The translations under genes were made by a program, and so were the position numbers. 64,000 nt of DNA from Paenibacillus arenilitoris (GTDB taxonomy: Bacteria; Bacillota; Bacilli; Paenibacillales; Paenibacillaceae). Below the pieces are notes generated by a model. It saw only the letters and a list, made by a program, of their open reading frames with translations, searched no databases and was not told the DNA's origin. The stretch spans positions 1-64,000 of the forward strand of contig NZ_JACXIY010000010.1 in the NCBI RefSeq assembly GCF_014705655.1, given 5' to 3'. Shown here piece after piece: positions 18,394 to 26,868 of this stretch (position 1 is its first letter; every line of letters begins with the position of its first letter).

Positions 18394-19702
18394 TTTCTGG
18401 ACGGTAGTAGGGTTTACGATCCGGAACAAGGTTAAGGGCAAAGCATTCACCATTACGACGTTGATTATCGCGCTCGTCATCAGCATCGGCATTAATCTTC
18501 CATATATCATCGAGCAATTCGACAAGGGCGACAAGGTCACGAACGTCGGCTACATCCAGTCGCAGAGCGAGGAAGCGGCCGGCGGCACGGCAACGGGCGA
18601 CAGCTTGAAGGCTTATTATGAGCAGCAGGAGAACCCGAGCATCGTGATGGTGCCATTCGAGGACGAGGGCGATGCCGCGGCGAACGAGGCGCAGCTGAAG
18701 CAAGCGATCGACGAAGGCAGGATCAAAGGCTACCTGGAATTCGGAGAGATGTCGGACAGCGGCTTCCCGCAGATGACGTACAAATCCGAGAAGCTGATGG
18801 AATTCGGCATGACCGAATCGATGCAGGGGGCGCTCGTGCAGATTCGTCAAGCGAACGTGCTGCAGGATGCGGGCCTGACGGCCGAGCAAATGGCGCAGCT
18901 GAACGCGCCGATCGAGATCGGCACCGTCCAGATTTATACCGGCGATGGCTCGGGCAGCGGCAACGCGGGCAGGACGCCGGAGGAGCAAGGAGTCAACATG
19001 GGCGTCATCTACGTCATGATCATCTTCCTGTTCATGGCCATCATGACCTCCGGCAACATGATTGCCTCGGAAATAACGGCGGAGAAAAGCTCGCGCGTCA
19101 TGGAAATTCTCATTACGAGCGTATCGCCGCTGAAGCAAATGTTCGGCAAAATATTCGGCATGTTCGTCGTCGTCATCGTGCAGGTCGCGTTCTACGTCGC
19201 CGTCATTCTGCTCAACGTGTCCATGCCGCATAACAAAGGCGCGCTCGGCAATCTCGACATCGACCTGTCGCTGATCGATCCGCTGCTGCTCGTCTACGCG
19301 CTGCTGTTCTTCCTGACGGGCTTCTTCCTGTTCGCGACGCTGTACGCGGCGATCGGTTCGATCGTCAGCCGGACGGAAGACCTGGGCCAGGCGGTCATGC
19401 CGCTGACGTTCGTCTCCCTGGCCGGCTTCTACATCGCGATCTTCAGCATCAGCGCGCCGGACAGCATGCTCGTGAAGGTAACGTCGTACATTCCCGTCTT
19501 CTCGCCGTTCGTCATGCTGCTTCGCCTCGGGCTGACGGACGTGCCGATGTGGCAGACGCTGCTCTCCTTCGGCATCCTGCTCGTCTCGATCTACGGGGCC
19601 GTGTACGTCTCGGCCAAGATCTACCGCACGGGCGTGCTCATGTACGGCAAGCGTCCGAGCTGGAAGGAGATTCGGAAGGCGATGAAGGCTTACAAGATTT
19701 AA
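18386..19702 (+). CDS. ABC-2 family permease, NatB-like
   Basis: This 438-residue permease has one N-terminal helix, a large extracellular domain (about residues 45-210) and then five to six helices with the ABC-2 motif ITAEKSSRVMEILITSVSP. It pairs with the ATPase at 17491. The start ATG at 18386 follows AGGTGA by 5 bases and overlaps the ATPase stop; an upstream in-frame GTG at 18377 lies inside that site. It is the last gene of the operon opened at 15327. Confidence 0.9.
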   Translation: MNNFWTVVGFTIRNKVKGKAFTITTLIIALVISIGINLPYIIEQFDKGDKVTNVGYIQSQSEEAAGGTATGDSLKAYYEQQENPSIVMVPFEDEGDAAANEAQLKQAIDEGRIKGYLEFGEMSDSGFPQMTYKSEKLMEFGMTESMQGALVQIRQANVLQDAGLTAEQMAQLNAPIEIGTVQIYTGDGSGSGNAGRTPEEQGVNMGVIYVMIIFLFMAIMTSGNMIASEITAEKSSRVMEILITSVSPLKQMFGKIFGMFVVVIVQVAFYVAVILLNVSMPHNKGALGNLDIDLSLIDPLLLVYALLFFLTGFFLFATLYAAIGSIVSRTEDLGQAVMPLTFVSLAGFYIAIFSISAPDSMLVKVTSYIPVFSPFVMLLRLGLTDVPMWQTLLSFGILLVSIYGAVYVSAKIYRTGVLMYGKRPSWKEIRKAMKAYKI

Positions 19703-19784
19703 GCCTAAAAAAGATTGTGGGTAATACGTACTGTTATCACACAATGGTACTAATCGTTACAACTTAGAAAAGGATGATGAAAAG

Positions 19785-20267
19785 TTGGAACAATTTTTGC
19801 AACAGTTGCAAGATTCAAATCCGATATTACAATTCATTGGGGTTATGATTGTAGGAATGATCCCATTTTTGGAAGGATACTTTGCAGTACCTGTAGGGAT
19901 TGCGCTCGGGTTCCCTGCAGTGATGACGATCGTAGCAGCAATCGTCGGAAACTGGATTTCGGTTATGGTTGTTATCCTAGCTAGTGATCGCGTCAAGCAG
20001 TGGCTGCAAAGAAGAAAACCGTCTGAACGTAAACAAGAAAAGCACAATAAACGTCTAGAACGTGGGCAGAAGCTATTCCATAAGTACGGTGTTCCCGGAG
20101 TATCGCTTCTAGGTCCTTTGTTGATCGGAGACCATATCGCGGCTTTAGTATGTATCGCATCGGGCGCATCGAAACGATATGTGATGATTTGGCAAACGAT
20201 TGCCATAGTCGTATGGGCTGTCGGAATGGGAATACTGGTGTTGTTAGGAATTAATGTTGTAAAGTAA
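19785..20267 (+). CDS. Small multidrug export protein family (PF06695-like) membrane protein
   Basis: This 160-residue protein has hydrophobic helices at about 15-40, 45-65 and 90-155 and matches the small multidrug-export family by the IPFLEGYFAVPVGIALG and GVSLLGPLLIGDHIAAL segments, which resemble DedA/VTT re-entrant loops. Export activity is a family label with weak support. It starts with TTG after AAAGGATGATG. The gene is clearly more AT-rich than its upstream neighbours, and it begins the lower-GC patch running to about 22.1 kb, which suggests a separate origin. Confidence 0.75.
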   Translation: MEQFLQQLQDSNPILQFIGVMIVGMIPFLEGYFAVPVGIALGFPAVMTIVAAIVGNWISVMVVILASDRVKQWLQRRKPSERKQEKHNKRLERGQKLFHKYGVPGVSLLGPLLIGDHIAALVCIASGASKRYVMIWQTIAIVVWAVGMGILVLLGINVVK

Positions 20268-20278
20268 TGGCAAGGAAC

Positions 20279-20331
20279 AGAAGAGAACCCTTGATTCATT
20301 GCTAGCATGAATGTATCGAGGGTTCTCTTCT
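20279..20331 (+). terminator. Strong hairpin after the small export gene
   Basis: AGAAGAGAACCCT (20279-20291) and AGGGTTCTCTTCT (20319-20331) are a perfect 13-bp inverted repeat starting 12 bases after the stop codon. The T-run after it is short. Confidence 0.75.
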
Positions 20332-20369
20332 TTAATACAACTTCACGATCATACTGGAGATCGAGTGCG

Positions 20370-20561
20370 ATGAGCGAAGATAACCCGTCCGGCAACAAGC
20401 ACAATCGGAACAAAAAGTTTGCTTCAGGTATGGCAATGGGCATAGCCATCGGCGTCGCTCTAGGAGTGGCACTAGATAATATCGCGATCGGCATAGCCAT
20501 TGGAGCCGGATTGGGAGCGGCCTTCAGCGCAACCGCTTCGAAGCCGCCGAAAAGCAAATAG
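20370..20561 (+). CDS. Small glycine-zipper membrane protein
   Basis: This 63-residue protein has a charged Asn/Lys-rich N-terminus (SEDNPSGNKHNRNKK) and then an alternating Gly/Ala/Ile hydrophobic stretch made of repeated GxxxG steps (GMAMGIAIGVALG, GIAIGAGLGAA). Such glycine zippers pack as membrane hairpins. No function is known. The ATG at 20370 follows TGGAGA by 9 bases. It shows similarity to small Bacillus proteins of the same type by composition only. Confidence 0.6.
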   Translation: MSEDNPSGNKHNRNKKFASGMAMGIAIGVALGVALDNIAIGIAIGAGLGAAFSATASKPPKSK

Positions 20562-20590
20562 TTGGAAGAGGAAGAAAGGATAGTTTGCCG

Positions 20591-21044
20591 ATGCAGAGAA
20601 TCAAGATGATGGATAAGCTATTTTTGAGCGAGCTTTTTATTAAGGATAAAATTGACGATTACAAGTAAGCTATCTGGGAACATTAGTAATTAAATGGACT
20701 AAGATGAAGCTGCCGATGCTGATCGGCAGCTTCATTACGTTATGGACAGGAGTGCTCAATACAAGGGATTTGAATTCTCTTCATCCTGATCTTACACAGT
20801 AGGGTAGAACAGCGCAGCTACGGAGTGAAATGAAAACGGATCCTGATCGCGAAGGGCTTTCGCCTGAGGTTTACAGCGACGCGAGCTTTTGCAGCCAGTG
20901 TGAGACGGTATAGCGGCAGCATGGCGCAATGGGATCCAAGCACGGCTTAATCCGCTTTCTCTTCATGATTCACCGTATAAATGGGCGCTAAGTGTAATGA
21001 CGGACATTAGGGATTTTGATGCTTTAGATAAATATGCTGACTAA
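20591..21044 (+). pseudogene. Decayed gene of about 150 codons, unrecognised
   Basis: Pieces of coding-like sequence follow one another here: a start at 20591 preceded by AAAGGA and a 25-codon frame to 20668; then, in another frame, an open stretch from about 20656 with YLGTLVIKWTKMKLPML and LWTGVLNTRDLNSLHPDL up to a TAG at 20800; the same frame continues with LRSEMKTDPDREGLSPEVY to a TAG near 20911; a third frame (20904-21044) reads AAAWRNGIQARLNPLS and SPYKWALSVMTDIRDF. The last frame ends 2 bases before a good terminator. The pattern is best explained by one gene with two frameshifts and one in-frame stop. I do not recognise the family. Confidence 0.5.
20706..20733. repeat. Perfect 12-bp inverted repeat with 4-base loop
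   Basis: GAAGCTGCCGAT (20706-20717) and ATCGGCAGCTTC (20722-20733) flank GCTG. No T-run follows, and it falls within the decayed gene, so it is probably not a normal terminator. Confidence 0.6.
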
Positions 21045-21045
21045 G

Positions 21046-21072
21046 GAACCTTGTGCCCAACAAGGTTCTTTT
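21046..21072 (+). terminator. Rho-independent terminator after the decayed gene
   Basis: GAACCTTGT (21046-21054), loop GCCCA, ACAAGGTTC (21060-21068), then TTTT. It directly follows the TAA at 21042-21044. Confidence 0.75.
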
Positions 21073-21152
21073 CAATTGCAAAAAGGGATCGCAACATTGA
21101 TCAATAGCCCGTCTGAGCGTTTTGACGGACAGCCATAGGACAGGTATTCCAT

Positions 21153-22019
21153 TTATCGATACAAATGATTCATATAGGACGAAGGCGGCTCACCCAATAT
21201 TTTTTTAAATACTCTTGTAAAATAAAAGGGGTTCTGAAACCCAAGTTGATCGCTAATCTCAGACACATTTAACGAAGTGGTACGCATAAGGTGCAAGGCT
21301 TTATTGATTCTTAGCCGCGTGTGAGCTTCGATAACGGTTTGTCCGGTTTGTTTCGCGAAGGTAGCAGAAATATAGCTGTAATTTAAGCTCATGTGTTCGC
21401 TTAACTGCTTGGAATTGAAGTCCTCCTCTGCATGTGAGTTCAAATACTCCAAGATTCGACTGACATGAGCATCCGCTTTATTGTTTGCATGTTCCCGGCT
21501 TTCGGCTTTCTGATGCAGGTTCAAGAACAGCTGGTAGGCTTGCACGGAGATTTCCGTCATCCGGTGCGTTCTTTTCTTGCGGTAGCTCTCAATCATGGAT
21601 TTGAGTGCGTCTTCGGTAGAATGGTTAAGCGCTGCCGCACCGAATTTAGGCAATTGAAGCACATATTGATAATGGCTGGAGAAATAGTTTTCCAGCTCCG
21701 GTACAACGGACAAGTGTTTATACTCGATTCGCTCGTCGATGGGCGAGGTAAAGTGAATCCAATACCAAGCCGTTCCGAGAAGCGTCTCGGGTTTTCCCCA
21801 ATGATGTAAGCCTTTCTTCAAAAAAAGGTGTTCATTCTCCCCTACAACATATTCGATCCCCTCCTCTATGACCTGCATGCTCCCTTCGACGACGAATAAA
21901 AAGACATCGTATTCAAGCAGCCGGTCAGGGTGAGTATACAAGCCTTCGGTTCGGTTTCTGCCAATATCGCGGACTAGCGGAAATCTGTCAGCAGTAAGGA
22001 AAATATTTCTGTCCACCAT
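21153..22019 (-). CDS. AraC-family transcriptional regulator with N-terminal cupin domain
   Basis: This regulator of about 288 residues has an AraC-type sugar-binding cupin (residues 10-150, with VVEGSMQVIEEG and LHHWGKP) and a C-terminal double helix-turn-helix ending in SDQLGFQNPFYFTRVFKKILGEPPSSY. It is divergent from the GH127-type gene at 22146 and is the obvious candidate activator of it. The frame is open to 22079, but the methionine at 22019 follows GGATGG and begins a family-like N-terminus, so it is preferred. The ligand is probably an arabinose-containing sugar (inference). Confidence 0.88.
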   Translation of the reverse strand: MVDRNIFLTADRFPLVRDIGRNRTEGLYTHPDRLLEYDVFLFVVEGSMQVIEEGIEYVVGENEHLFLKKGLHHWGKPETLLGTAWYWIHFTSPIDERIEYKHLSVVPELENYFSSHYQYVLQLPKFGAAALNHSTEDALKSMIESYRKKRTHRMTEISVQAYQLFLNLHQKAESREHANNKADAHVSRILEYLNSHAEEDFNSKQLSEHMSLNYSYISATFAKQTGQTVIEAHTRLRINKALHLMRTTSLNVSEISDQLGFQNPFYFTRVFKKILGEPPSSYMNHLYR

Positions 22020-22145
22020 TCGATTCGCACCATCCTGAAGATATCTAAAAAAAGTATAGGTATTTAAAATAATATGCATTCAATCGTACGATATAAGTAA
22101 ATACAATGATCAGTATACACCACAAAAAAGGAGAGGTATACGGGC

Positions 22146-24032
22146 ATGATTTACAGACTTCAAGAATATGTGAACGGTCGGACTCAACTGGCTGAGGGGC
22201 CATTAAAGGCACGTTTCAAACTCAACATACAATATGTTATGAGCTTAACCAATCAGAATCTGCTTCGAAACTTCTATTTGGAAGCAGGACTGTGGAGCTA
22301 CAGCGGAAATGGAGGGACGACAAGCGCGTCGACAACGAACAAAGACGGTCCGGAGCATTGGCATTGGGGTTGGGAATCCCCGACATGCGAACTGCGGGGC
22401 CACATCATGGGACATTGGTTGTCTGCGGCAGCACGCATCTATGCCCAGACCAAGGATCCTATGGTCAAAGCCAAGGCGGACACGATCGTTCAAGAGCTGG
22501 CCCGCTGCCAGGAAGCGAACGGGGGGGAGTGGCTGGCGGCGTTCCCCGCTTCCTATATGCATCGGATTGTGGAAGGCAAATGGGTGTGGGCGCCGCATTA
22601 TACAGTCCACAAGATATTGATGGGCCTCTACGAAATGTATAAGGTCGCCGGAAATGAGCAGGCTTTGGAAATAATGATCAAGATGGCGTCCTGGTTTTAC
22701 CGTTGGATGGGGCAGCTAACCCGCGATCAATTGGATGAGCTGCTCGATATGGAAACCGGCGGGATGCTGGAAGTATGGGCTGACCTTTACGGATTGACAA
22801 AGGCAGAGGAGCATCGGGAGCTGATTTACCGGTATGACCGGCGGCGCTTCTTCGATGCGCTTCTTGATGGGAAAGACGTGCTTACGAACAAGCATGCCAA
22901 CACGCAAATTCCGGAAATCTTAGGTGCCGCGCGGGCTTGGGAAGTAACCGGAGACGAGAGGTTTCGCCGGATTGTGCTGGCGTTCTGGCAATGCGCGGTT
23001 ACGGATCGCGGTTACGTATCCACTGGGGCGGGGGACGACGCTGAGCTTTGGATGCCTCCCGGTCATATGGCAGAGCGGATGGGTGTCGGCCAAGAGCATT
23101 GCTGCAACTATAACATGATGCGGCTCGCCCAAGTGCTGCTTCGCTGGACAGGCAATCCTGTTTATGCGGACTATTGGGAGCGCAGATTTATAAACGGTGT
23201 ACTTGCACATCAGCATGGCGAAACCGGCATGATTTCTTATTTCTTGGGAGTTGGGGCAGGAAGCAAGAAAAATTGGGGGTCTCCCACGCAGCACTTCTGG
23301 TGCTGCCACGGCACTTTGATCCAAGCTAATGCTGCTTACGAAACCGAGATCTTTATGAGGGACGAGGAGGGGTTCGTTGTCAATCAATGGATCCCTTCCA
23401 AGCTGGAAACCGAATGGAACGGTACCCGAATCGGTTTCAGCCTGACGCAAAACGGGCAAAGCGGGCTTTATCCGCTGAACGGCTGGTCGGTCAAGGGGAT
23501 GACAGCGATCACCCGAGTAGACATTCCTTCCATTCCGGTACATCGTCCTGACCGTTTCGTGTATGACTTAACCGTTACCTGCGAGCAGCCATCGGACTTC
23601 ACAATCAGTATCAGGCTGCCGTGGTGGCTGGCCGGAGAGCCTGTCATTCAAGTAAACGGCATCCCGTATGCAGGAAGCTTCAAGCCGTCATCATACTGTA
23701 AAATCAGCGGCAGGTGGAACAGCGGAGATACAATTCAAGTGGCATTTCCTAAACGGCTTATTGCTGAACCGCTGCCTGGACAGGCCGGTACCATCGCTTT
23801 TCTGGACGGTCCCATTGTATTGGCAGGACTTACATCCGAAGAAAGACGGCTGTCCGGCAATCCCGAAGCTCCGGAATCCATGCTGATCCCGGACAGGGAG
23901 CGCAATCACAGCTGGTGGAACCCGGGATATTACCGTACGAAGGACCAGGAGCGGGGAATCCGGTTCATTCCTTTGTATGAAGTGAAAGACGAGGCTTATT
24001 CCGTTTATTTCCCGATAGAAAAGAGGTTATAA
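22146..24032 (+). CDS. GH127-type beta-L-arabinofuranosidase (DUF1680)
   Basis: This 628-residue enzyme has no signal peptide and shows the DUF1680/GH127 pattern of an alpha/alpha barrel followed by beta-sandwich domains. The zinc-thiolate catalytic site of the family is visible: Glu317 and Cys319 in QEHCC and the Cys386-Cys387 pair in FWCCHGT. GH127/GH146 enzymes release L-arabinofuranose from beta-linked plant glycans in the cytoplasm. The start follows AAAGGAGAGG. An AraC-type regulator is divergently encoded upstream. Lower GC than the late-window glycosidases is consistent with the different origin of this patch. Confidence 0.88.
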   Translation: MIYRLQEYVNGRTQLAEGPLKARFKLNIQYVMSLTNQNLLRNFYLEAGLWSYSGNGGTTSASTTNKDGPEHWHWGWESPTCELRGHIMGHWLSAAARIYAQTKDPMVKAKADTIVQELARCQEANGGEWLAAFPASYMHRIVEGKWVWAPHYTVHKILMGLYEMYKVAGNEQALEIMIKMASWFYRWMGQLTRDQLDELLDMETGGMLEVWADLYGLTKAEEHRELIYRYDRRRFFDALLDGKDVLTNKHANTQIPEILGAARAWEVTGDERFRRIVLAFWQCAVTDRGYVSTGAGDDAELWMPPGHMAERMGVGQEHCCNYNMMRLAQVLLRWTGNPVYADYWERRFINGVLAHQHGETGMISYFLGVGAGSKKNWGSPTQHFWCCHGTLIQANAAYETEIFMRDEEGFVVNQWIPSKLETEWNGTRIGFSLTQNGQSGLYPLNGWSVKGMTAITRVDIPSIPVHRPDRFVYDLTVTCEQPSDFTISIRLPWWLAGEPVIQVNGIPYAGSFKPSSYCKISGRWNSGDTIQVAFPKRLIAEPLPGQAGTIAFLDGPIVLAGLTSEERRLSGNPEAPESMLIPDRERNHSWWNPGYYRTKDQERGIRFIPLYEVKDEAYSVYFPIEKRL

Positions 24033-24037
24033 GAATG

Positions 24038-24117
24038 GACCGCGTGAGAATGGCGTACTGATCGACACGAACGCGCTGAGCGAAGTAACGAGGTTGATTC
24101 CTCGATCGTACATCTAA
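24038..24117 (+). pseudogene. Short coding remnant, unrecognised
   Basis: Directly behind the GH127 gene an open frame without a start reads GPRENGVLIDTNALSEV...LIPRSYI and stops at 24117. It looks like the C-terminal tail of a lost gene. Family not recognised. Confidence 0.3.
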
Positions 24118-24187
24118 ACCATCAAAATTAAATTAAAACTTCTCGGTTGTTGCCCAGACAATAGTCTTAGATGAGAATAATCCTGTA

Positions 24188-24245
24188 AAATCCCTCTTGC
24201 GCCGTTAAACGTAGTAACATTTTTCAATCGCGCAAGGGGGATTTT
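24188..24245 (+). terminator. Long hairpin with T-run
   Basis: AAATCCCTCTTGCGC (24188-24202) and GCGCAAGGGGGATTT (24230-24244) pair over 15 bases with one G-T, and a T-run ends at 24246. The 27-base loop is long. It probably ends the GH127 transcript. Confidence 0.65.
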
Positions 24246-24248
24246 TCT

Positions 24249-24497
24249 GTTACAAAGAAGATTCACTCGCTCTCAGAGGAGAATGGCAAGAAATATCAAG
24301 CATTCTTAGCTGAGAATGCGGAGTGGACGGAAGCGGCAGGTTTTCCTTATGCGGGTACCTGCTTGTTTACTCCTACACGCCAAGGTTCGGGATCGTAATG
24401 GCTTTCAAAGATTACACGGCAATGTCTCCTGTCCCAGGATGACATTATCTCAGAACGTTTGTGGTATGACAATATCACGGAACAACAACAGCAGTAA
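24249..24497 (+). pseudogene. Decayed small gene, possibly SnoaL-like at its end
   Basis: An open frame lacking a start reads KKIHSLSEENGKKYQAF and AENAEWTEAAGFPYAG and stops at 24398; in another frame the sequence continues with LSQDDIISERLWYDNITEQ to a TAA at 24497. The last piece resembles the C-terminal strand of SnoaL-type cyclases (pattern SERLYFD), but the match is short. The promoter for the next operon follows at 24507. Confidence 0.35.
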
Positions 24498-24506
24498 ATC
24501 TAATTG

Positions 24507-24558
24507 TTGACAAGTTAAACAGTAGGTATTACGATTATTAATCGTAATGATTACAAAG
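24507..24558 (+). promoter_or_regulatory. Promoter with overlapping Zur-like boxes before the FecBCD-like operon
   Basis: TTGACA (24507-24512), 17 bases and TACGAT (24530-24535) form the promoter. The -10 is embedded in a perfect 21-bp palindrome at 24528-24548 (ATTACGATTA, T, TAATCGTAAT). A 9-1-9 Zur-like box, AATCGTAAT-G-ATTACAAAG, lies at 24540-24558, and a weaker one (only its right half ATTACGATT is good) at 24518-24536. The Bacillus Zur consensus (TCGTAATNATTACGA core) is established knowledge; binding is inferred. Confidence 0.75.
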
Positions 24559-24789
24559 AAATCCGAATACGTTGAAATGAGTCATAAGTCTGCTGCAGCT
24601 TCTGCCGTATGTCGCCGTCTATTACATGGTGTAGGAATTTCTGACACACATAGACAAAGATTGTCCAGTATGGACAACGGCAAAATTCTTTACTGGGGTA
24701 TTGCCGCGTTTGTTGCGCTGTTAGCGGCGCTTATCGCGATGTACATAGGAGTAAATTGGAACAAAATTTATAAGAGAGGGAGATTGTTA

Positions 24790-25833
24790 ATGATGCTGAG
24801 AAGAAAATCGATTTGGTTGGTTATGTTGATTGCGGCTTTGCTGCTGCTTGCCGCTTGCGGCAGCAGTGGCGGCACAGGGGATGATTTGACAGGAGCCGCT
24901 TCGTCTGCACCCGAGGAGAGTGCGGCGCCGGAGACCGGGACGGAGCAGACGTTCCAGCCGACAACGGTCACGGATGACACAGGCGCAACGATCGCGATCG
25001 ACAAGCCGGTGGAGAAGGTTGCCTGCATCGTGTCGCTGTGCGTGGACGTACTGGCGGAGCTCGGGATGGAGCCGTCGGCGTTAGCGGAGAGCGGCGTTCG
25101 CGTCATCGCAAGCTCGCCGGAGTTCTATGGGAGCAAGGGCGAGACGTTCCCTTCCATCGGAGGGAGCTTCTTCGAGCCGAGCCTGGAAGATCTGGTGACC
25201 TCCGCTCCTGATCTCGTCATTGGTCTGAAAGGCGCGCACGATACGTTGCGCGAGGGGCTTGGCGGAGTCGCTCCGCTGTTCCTTGCCAGTCCGAGCCATT
25301 ATAACGATTCTCTCCGGTTTTTGGAGACGATCGGCCAGCTCACCGGGAAGACAGAGGAAGCGGCCGCAGCGAAGGCGCGTTTCCTGGACAAGCTGAAGGC
25401 GGCAGGCGAGAAGGCGCCAAAAGACAAAAAGGCGCTCATCATCTTCGGGTCGGATGTCAATTTCTCCGTTGTGACGGCAACTGGGCTTGGCGGCACGATT
25501 ATGAAAGAAATTTCCGATTATCCTTGGAAGGTGGAGAAGCCGGAGGACGATCCGTACGGGGAAGGCAGCGTTCCATATTCGCTTGAGAAGCTGCTTGTGG
25601 AAGATCCAGACGTTATTTTTGTAGAAAGCTACTCGTATGCCCCGGATACTAAGCCAGTGTCGGAACAGCTTGCGGAATCGCCGCTCTGGAGCAAGCTGAA
25701 GGCGGTTCAGAACGGCCAAGTTCACGAAGTGCGCTCTCCGATCTGGGGGGACGGAAGAGGAACGCGTTCGCTCGGCGTTATGCTGGATGAATCGTTGGCG
25801 ATCCTGTATCCGGATCTGTTCCCGAGGTCCTAA
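24790..25833 (+). CDS. FecB/BtuF-like lipoprotein, metal-complex ABC transporter substrate-binding protein
   Basis: This 347-residue lipoprotein begins with a signal peptide and lipobox (LLAAC, cysteine at residue 23) and then the COG0614 fold: VTDDTGATIAIDKPVEKVACIV, a long helix backbone and a C-terminal VRSPIWGDGRGTRSLGVM segment. These proteins bind iron-siderophore, haem or cobalamin complexes. The Zur-like operator in front suggests instead a zinc-responsive substrate such as a zinc metallophore. The ATG at 24790 follows GAGAGGGAGA. The frame stays open to 24547 and that upstream stretch encodes a separate hydrophobic helix, which is odd (see findings). Confidence 0.85.
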   Translation: MMLRRKSIWLVMLIAALLLLAACGSSGGTGDDLTGAASSAPEESAAPETGTEQTFQPTTVTDDTGATIAIDKPVEKVACIVSLCVDVLAELGMEPSALAESGVRVIASSPEFYGSKGETFPSIGGSFFEPSLEDLVTSAPDLVIGLKGAHDTLREGLGGVAPLFLASPSHYNDSLRFLETIGQLTGKTEEAAAAKARFLDKLKAAGEKAPKDKKALIIFGSDVNFSVVTATGLGGTIMKEISDYPWKVEKPEDDPYGEGSVPYSLEKLLVEDPDVIFVESYSYAPDTKPVSEQLAESPLWSKLKAVQNGQVHEVRSPIWGDGRGTRSLGVMLDESLAILYPDLFPRS

Positions 25834-25839
25834 TGGGAC

Positions 25840-26868
25840 ATGCCTAACCGACTTTGGTCCAATAAGACCGGAAGAAAAGCTACTCTTCCGGTCTTCCTAT
25901 TGTTGTGCGTGCTTGTGAGTGTGTTCGCTGTCAGCTTGAAGCATGGTACACCTGCACTAGAATGGAAGACGCTTCTGAGCATACTGTTCACGGATGGCGG
26001 GGAGGAGCTGGAGCGAACCATTGTACGTGAAATACGGCTGCCGCGTGTTCTGCTCGGTCTTCTAGTCGGGGCTCTGCTTGGAGCGTCCGGCACACTGATG
26101 CAAGGTGCATTAAACAATCGTCTGGCGGGACCGGAGCTGCTCGGCATATCGGCGGGCGCATCGTTTGCCGTCGCCGCCATTACCGTGTTGCATCTGTCGG
26201 TTCCGTTCCAACTGCAGCCCTTGCTCGCGCTTGCCGGCGGTCTTGCGGGAGGGGCTGCCGTTGTATTGGCGGCCAAGGGGAGTAAAGGGACGACCGGCAT
26301 GCTGCTGATCGGAATGTCCGTGTCCGCCATGCTGAACGGCCTGCTTATTGTGCTTATTGCGATGGGAACCAGCAACGACGTCAATCTGCTCTATACCTAC
26401 CTGCTAGGCTCGCTGGCGAACCGCAGCTGGGAGCATGTGGGGCGGATATTGCCCTGGTTTGTTGTCATGCTGCCGGTCTCGCTGCTGCTTGCACGCTCGG
26501 TCAACTTGCTGCAGCTCGGCGACGAAACGGCATCCGGGTTAGGTCTCAAGGTGGACCGCTCCCGGATTATTCTGCTTGTCGCAAGCGCGCTATTGGTCGC
26601 GATTACGGTAGCGCAGTGCGGACCGATCGGCTATATCTCACTGCTTGCTCCCCATCTGACGCGCGCTGCGCTGCGCTCTCAGGACGCTCGGCTTGTGGTG
26701 CCCGTCTCCGCTCTCTGCGGCGCGGCGCTGCTCACTGCCGCCGACGGAATCGCGCGGCTGCTTCTGGCGCCGATGGAAATTCCGGTAGGCGTATGGACAA
26801 CGCTGATCGGCGGTTCCATATTCCTGCTGTATTTGCTAGGGAGGAAAGGAGGCCGTGTTCGTGGCTGA
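25840..26868 (+). CDS. FecCD-family ABC transporter permease (first)
   Basis: This 342-residue permease has about ten helices and the BtuC/FecCD signatures REIRLPRVLLGLLVGALLGASGTLMQ (shown here only as its ends REIRLPR and GTLMQ), LAGPELLGISAGAS and GPIGYISLLAPHLTR. It carries a metal complex across the membrane with the protein at 26861. It starts 7 bases after the binding protein and overlaps the second permease by 8 bases. No ATPase gene accompanies the operon, so a shared ATPase must serve it. Confidence 0.88.
   Translation: MPNRLWSNKTGRKATLPVFLLLCVLVSVFAVSLKHGTPALEWKTLLSILFTDGGEELERTIVREIRLPRVLLGLLVGALLGASGTLMQGALNNRLAGPELLGISAGASFAVAAITVLHLSVPFQLQPLLALAGGLAGGAAVVLAAKGSKGTTGMLLIGMSVSAMLNGLLIVLIAMGTSNDVNLLYTYLLGSLANRSWEHVGRILPWFVVMLPVSLLLARSVNLLQLGDETASGLGLKVDRSRIILLVASALLVAITVAQCGPIGYISLLAPHLTRAALRSQDARLVVPVSALCGAALLTAADGIARLLLAPMEIPVGVWTTLIGGSIFLLYLLGRKGGRVRG

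Noticed and set aside
18362..19744. 460-codon minus-strand open frame opposite the NatB-like permease
   Set aside because: Composition (Arg, Asp, His-rich) is typical of an antisense shadow; no start site or motif.
20706..20733. Perfect hairpin as a rho-independent terminator
   Set aside because: No T-run follows and it lies inside the decayed coding frame.
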